64,000 nucleotides of DNA, taken from contig JAFGXY010000009.1 in the NCBI GenBank assembly GCA_016936395.1, positions 21,209 to 85,208 of the forward strand, in the 5' to 3' direction. Both the position numbers and the translations under genes were made by a program. Numbering within the stretch: the stretch's first letter is position 1; every line of letters starts with the position of its first letter. This DNA comes from Paracoccaceae bacterium (GTDB lineage Bacteria; Pseudomonadota; Alphaproteobacteria; Rhodobacterales; Rhodobacteraceae). The notes under the pieces were generated by a model. It had not been told where the DNA came from, did no database searches, and was given only the letters and a program-made list of their open reading frames with translations. Positions 61,871 to 64,000 of this stretch are shown here, one piece after another.

Positions 61871-62612
61871 ATGCTCCGATGGCGTCCCACAGCAGTTTCA
61901 GCGACACCGCCAGCAGCGCCCAGGTCACGACGCGAAAGAAAACCGCTTCGGGCAACCAGCGCACCAACCGCAGGCCAACAAACACCGACAGCGCCGCCAC
62001 CGGCATCAGCACCACCGCCACCTGCAAATTGGCCGGGCTCAACTGCCCCAGATGCCAATAGGGCAGCAGTTTGACAGCGTTCAGAATGGCAAAGGCCACG
62101 GTCCCGGTTGCGGCAAACGCCATCTTGCCCAATCCCAACGGCAGGACGTATACCTGATAGGGCGGCGCACCCGAGTGGCTGACAAAACTGGTGAAACCGG
62201 TCAGGACGCCCCAGAACAGACCGGGCGCCACCTTGGCCCGCCGGGGCGTCGACGACAGCCTGCGCCGCACCAGCAAGCTGAGCGCAAACACCAGACCGAT
62301 GGCACCGACCAGTCCCGTCACCGCGGCTTCGGGCACGATCCGCGCCGTGGCCCAGCCCACCGCCACCCCGGCGACCATGCCCGGCACCAGAATGGCCAGC
62401 ACCCGGCGGTCAAACCCATGGCGATAGGCGTAAAGACCGAAGGCGTCCGACAGCACATAGACCGGCAGCAGCACTCCCGCCGCCGTCACGGGCGAGATCA
62501 CCAGCGCCAGCACCGGCACCCCCAGCATGCCCACCACCGGCAGGCCACCCTTGCCCATGCCGACCAGCGCCGACGCCAGCAGCGCTGCCAGCCAGAATGC
62601 CGTTCCGTCCAT
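61869..62612 (-). CDS. TauE/SafE-family (sulfite exporter) permease
   Basis: This is a 247-residue polytopic membrane protein. The start MDGTAFWLAALLASALVGMGKGGLPVVGMLGVPVLALVISP (62612) has GGAGGGG upstream. The family signatures are the N-terminal GMGKGGLP motif and the second-half equivalent GFTSFVSHSGAPPYQVYVLPLGLGKMAFAATGTVAFAILNAVKL. It probably exports a small anion such as sulfite or sulfoacetate, or acts in anion uptake; the substrate cannot be told. It is convergent with csbD and divergent from mdh. Confidence 0.9.
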   Translation of the reverse strand: MDGTAFWLAALLASALVGMGKGGLPVVGMLGVPVLALVISPVTAAGVLLPVYVLSDAFGLYAYRHGFDRRVLAILVPGMVAGVAVGWATARIVPEAAVTGLVGAIGLVFALSLLVRRRLSSTPRRAKVAPGLFWGVLTGFTSFVSHSGAPPYQVYVLPLGLGKMAFAATGTVAFAILNAVKLLPYWHLGQLSPANLQVAVVLMPVAALSVFVGLRLVRWLPEAVFFRVVTWALLAVSLKLLWDAIGA

Positions 62613-62790
62613 CGCCCCTCCGCTTTGCCACCGGGTTCGCGCCACCGGGTTAGCGCAAACACCGGCGGCTTGCCAGTCACCCGCGAAAATGTTGGCACAC
62701 AATTGCATACAATGGGCCCTTCTGCCCGCTTGCCTCAGGCCAAAGAAGGGGCTACCCAAGTCGCGACTCTTTCACCAGACGGGAGACTGA

Positions 62791-63756
<966 letters not shown>

Positions 63757-63787
63757 CCCGGCCAAGCCTCGTCTTCACACCAACAAA

Positions 63788-63810
63788 CCGCGCGCCCGCA
63801 AGGCGCGCGG
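63788..63810 (+). terminator. Stem-loop after mdh
   Basis: A perfect 9-bp stem CCGCGCGCC/GGCGCGCGG with a CGCAA loop lies 31 nt after the mdh stop and is followed by ATTTG. The T-run is weak, so it is a likely but not certain terminator. Confidence 0.65.
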
Positions 63811-63913
63811 ATTTGACGGGTCCTTGGACGTCGGCCTGAACATCGCTGTGCCCATTGATGGCGGCACCTGACGAAAGGCCATAGCATCAACCCTCCTGAC
63901 GTCAGGGCCAGAT

Positions 63914-64000
63914 TGTCAATCGGCATCCAATTGGGACCCCTGATCGGCGTGCAAAAGGGACCCCTCTGGCGGGACGGGAGCTGGCCCGGTAATCCCCCCA
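63914..64000. mobile_element. Probable end of an IS21-family element (cut by window)
   Basis: After mdh the sequence changes to a pattern like IS21-family termini: TGTCAATCGGCATCC at 63914, then two imperfect 21-nt direct repeats with a 24-nt period (63920-63940 and 63944-63964), each ending GGGACCCC. IS21 elements carry such repeats at their ends. No transposase coding is within the window. The rest of the element would lie to the right. Confidence 0.55.

Overview
The window is about 64 kb of a high-GC alphaproteobacterial chromosome. It looks like a Rhodobacterales member of the Rhodobacter/Paracoccaceae type. The reasons are the divergent ccr-ecm pair, the mch/sdhCDAB/mcl2 neighbourhood of the ethylmalonyl-CoA pathway, an RpoHII-type sigma factor behind an RpoE-like promoter, a CtrA-like box in front of comM, and the dense ATGA/GTGA-coupled housekeeping operons. 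No rRNA, tRNA, CRISPR array or prophage was recognised. The right edge appears to run into the end of an IS21-type element.

Layout. 1-4.4 kb: the cell-elongation cluster mreC (5' end outside the window), mreD, mrdA (PBP2), rodA. 4.4-11.6 kb: two 2-hydroxyacid dehydrogenases, a sugar-nucleotide epimerase, an SH3 protein, a CDF metal exporter, a PLP aminotransferase and a peptidoglycan-binding protein. 11.6-15.4 kb: an FAH-family hydrolase divergent from an NMT1/THI5-like ABC importer. 15.4-21.3 kb (minus strand): a 2-hydroxyacid dehydrogenase, a complete TRAP transporter, an amidase and an unlisted 53-residue membrane protein. 21.4-31.1 kb: truA, ycjX-ycjF, half of an amino-acid ABC importer, coaBC-dut-moeB, and rpoH-chaN. 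31.1-42.6 kb: cobU-cobC, comM, gshB, the rsmI-yraN/lpoA locus, glnD-murJ and a rhomboid homologue that has lost its active site. 42.6-48 kb: trpS, ygiC-ygiB, a lone AsnC-type ligand domain and a RecD-like helicase. 48-52 kb: ccr and ecm, divergent around an AT-rich control region. 52-63.8 kb: a BLUF photoreceptor and a microprotein, the sdhCDAB operon interrupted by a four-gene low-GC cassette, mch, mcl2, csbD, a TauE permease and mdh.

How the genes work together. Ccr, Ecm, Mch and Mcl2 are four enzymes of the ethylmalonyl-CoA pathway, which assimilates acetyl-CoA without isocitrate lyase. Succinate dehydrogenase and malate dehydrogenase link its products to the TCA cycle. Ecm needs coenzyme B12, and two cobalamin genes (cobU, cobC) lie in the same window. 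MreCD-PBP2-RodA, LpoA and MurJ supply envelope growth. RpoHII, GshB, CsbD and the BLUF protein suggest light and oxidative-stress handling.

Most notable: the methyltransferase/glycosyltransferase/lipoprotein cassette inside sdh; a 35-bp tandem duplication that rewrites the end of a microprotein; the rhomboid pseudoprotease; candidate operators at ccr/ecm and sdhC; an RpoE-like promoter overlapping the start of cobU; and a mosaic palindromic repeat family between genes.
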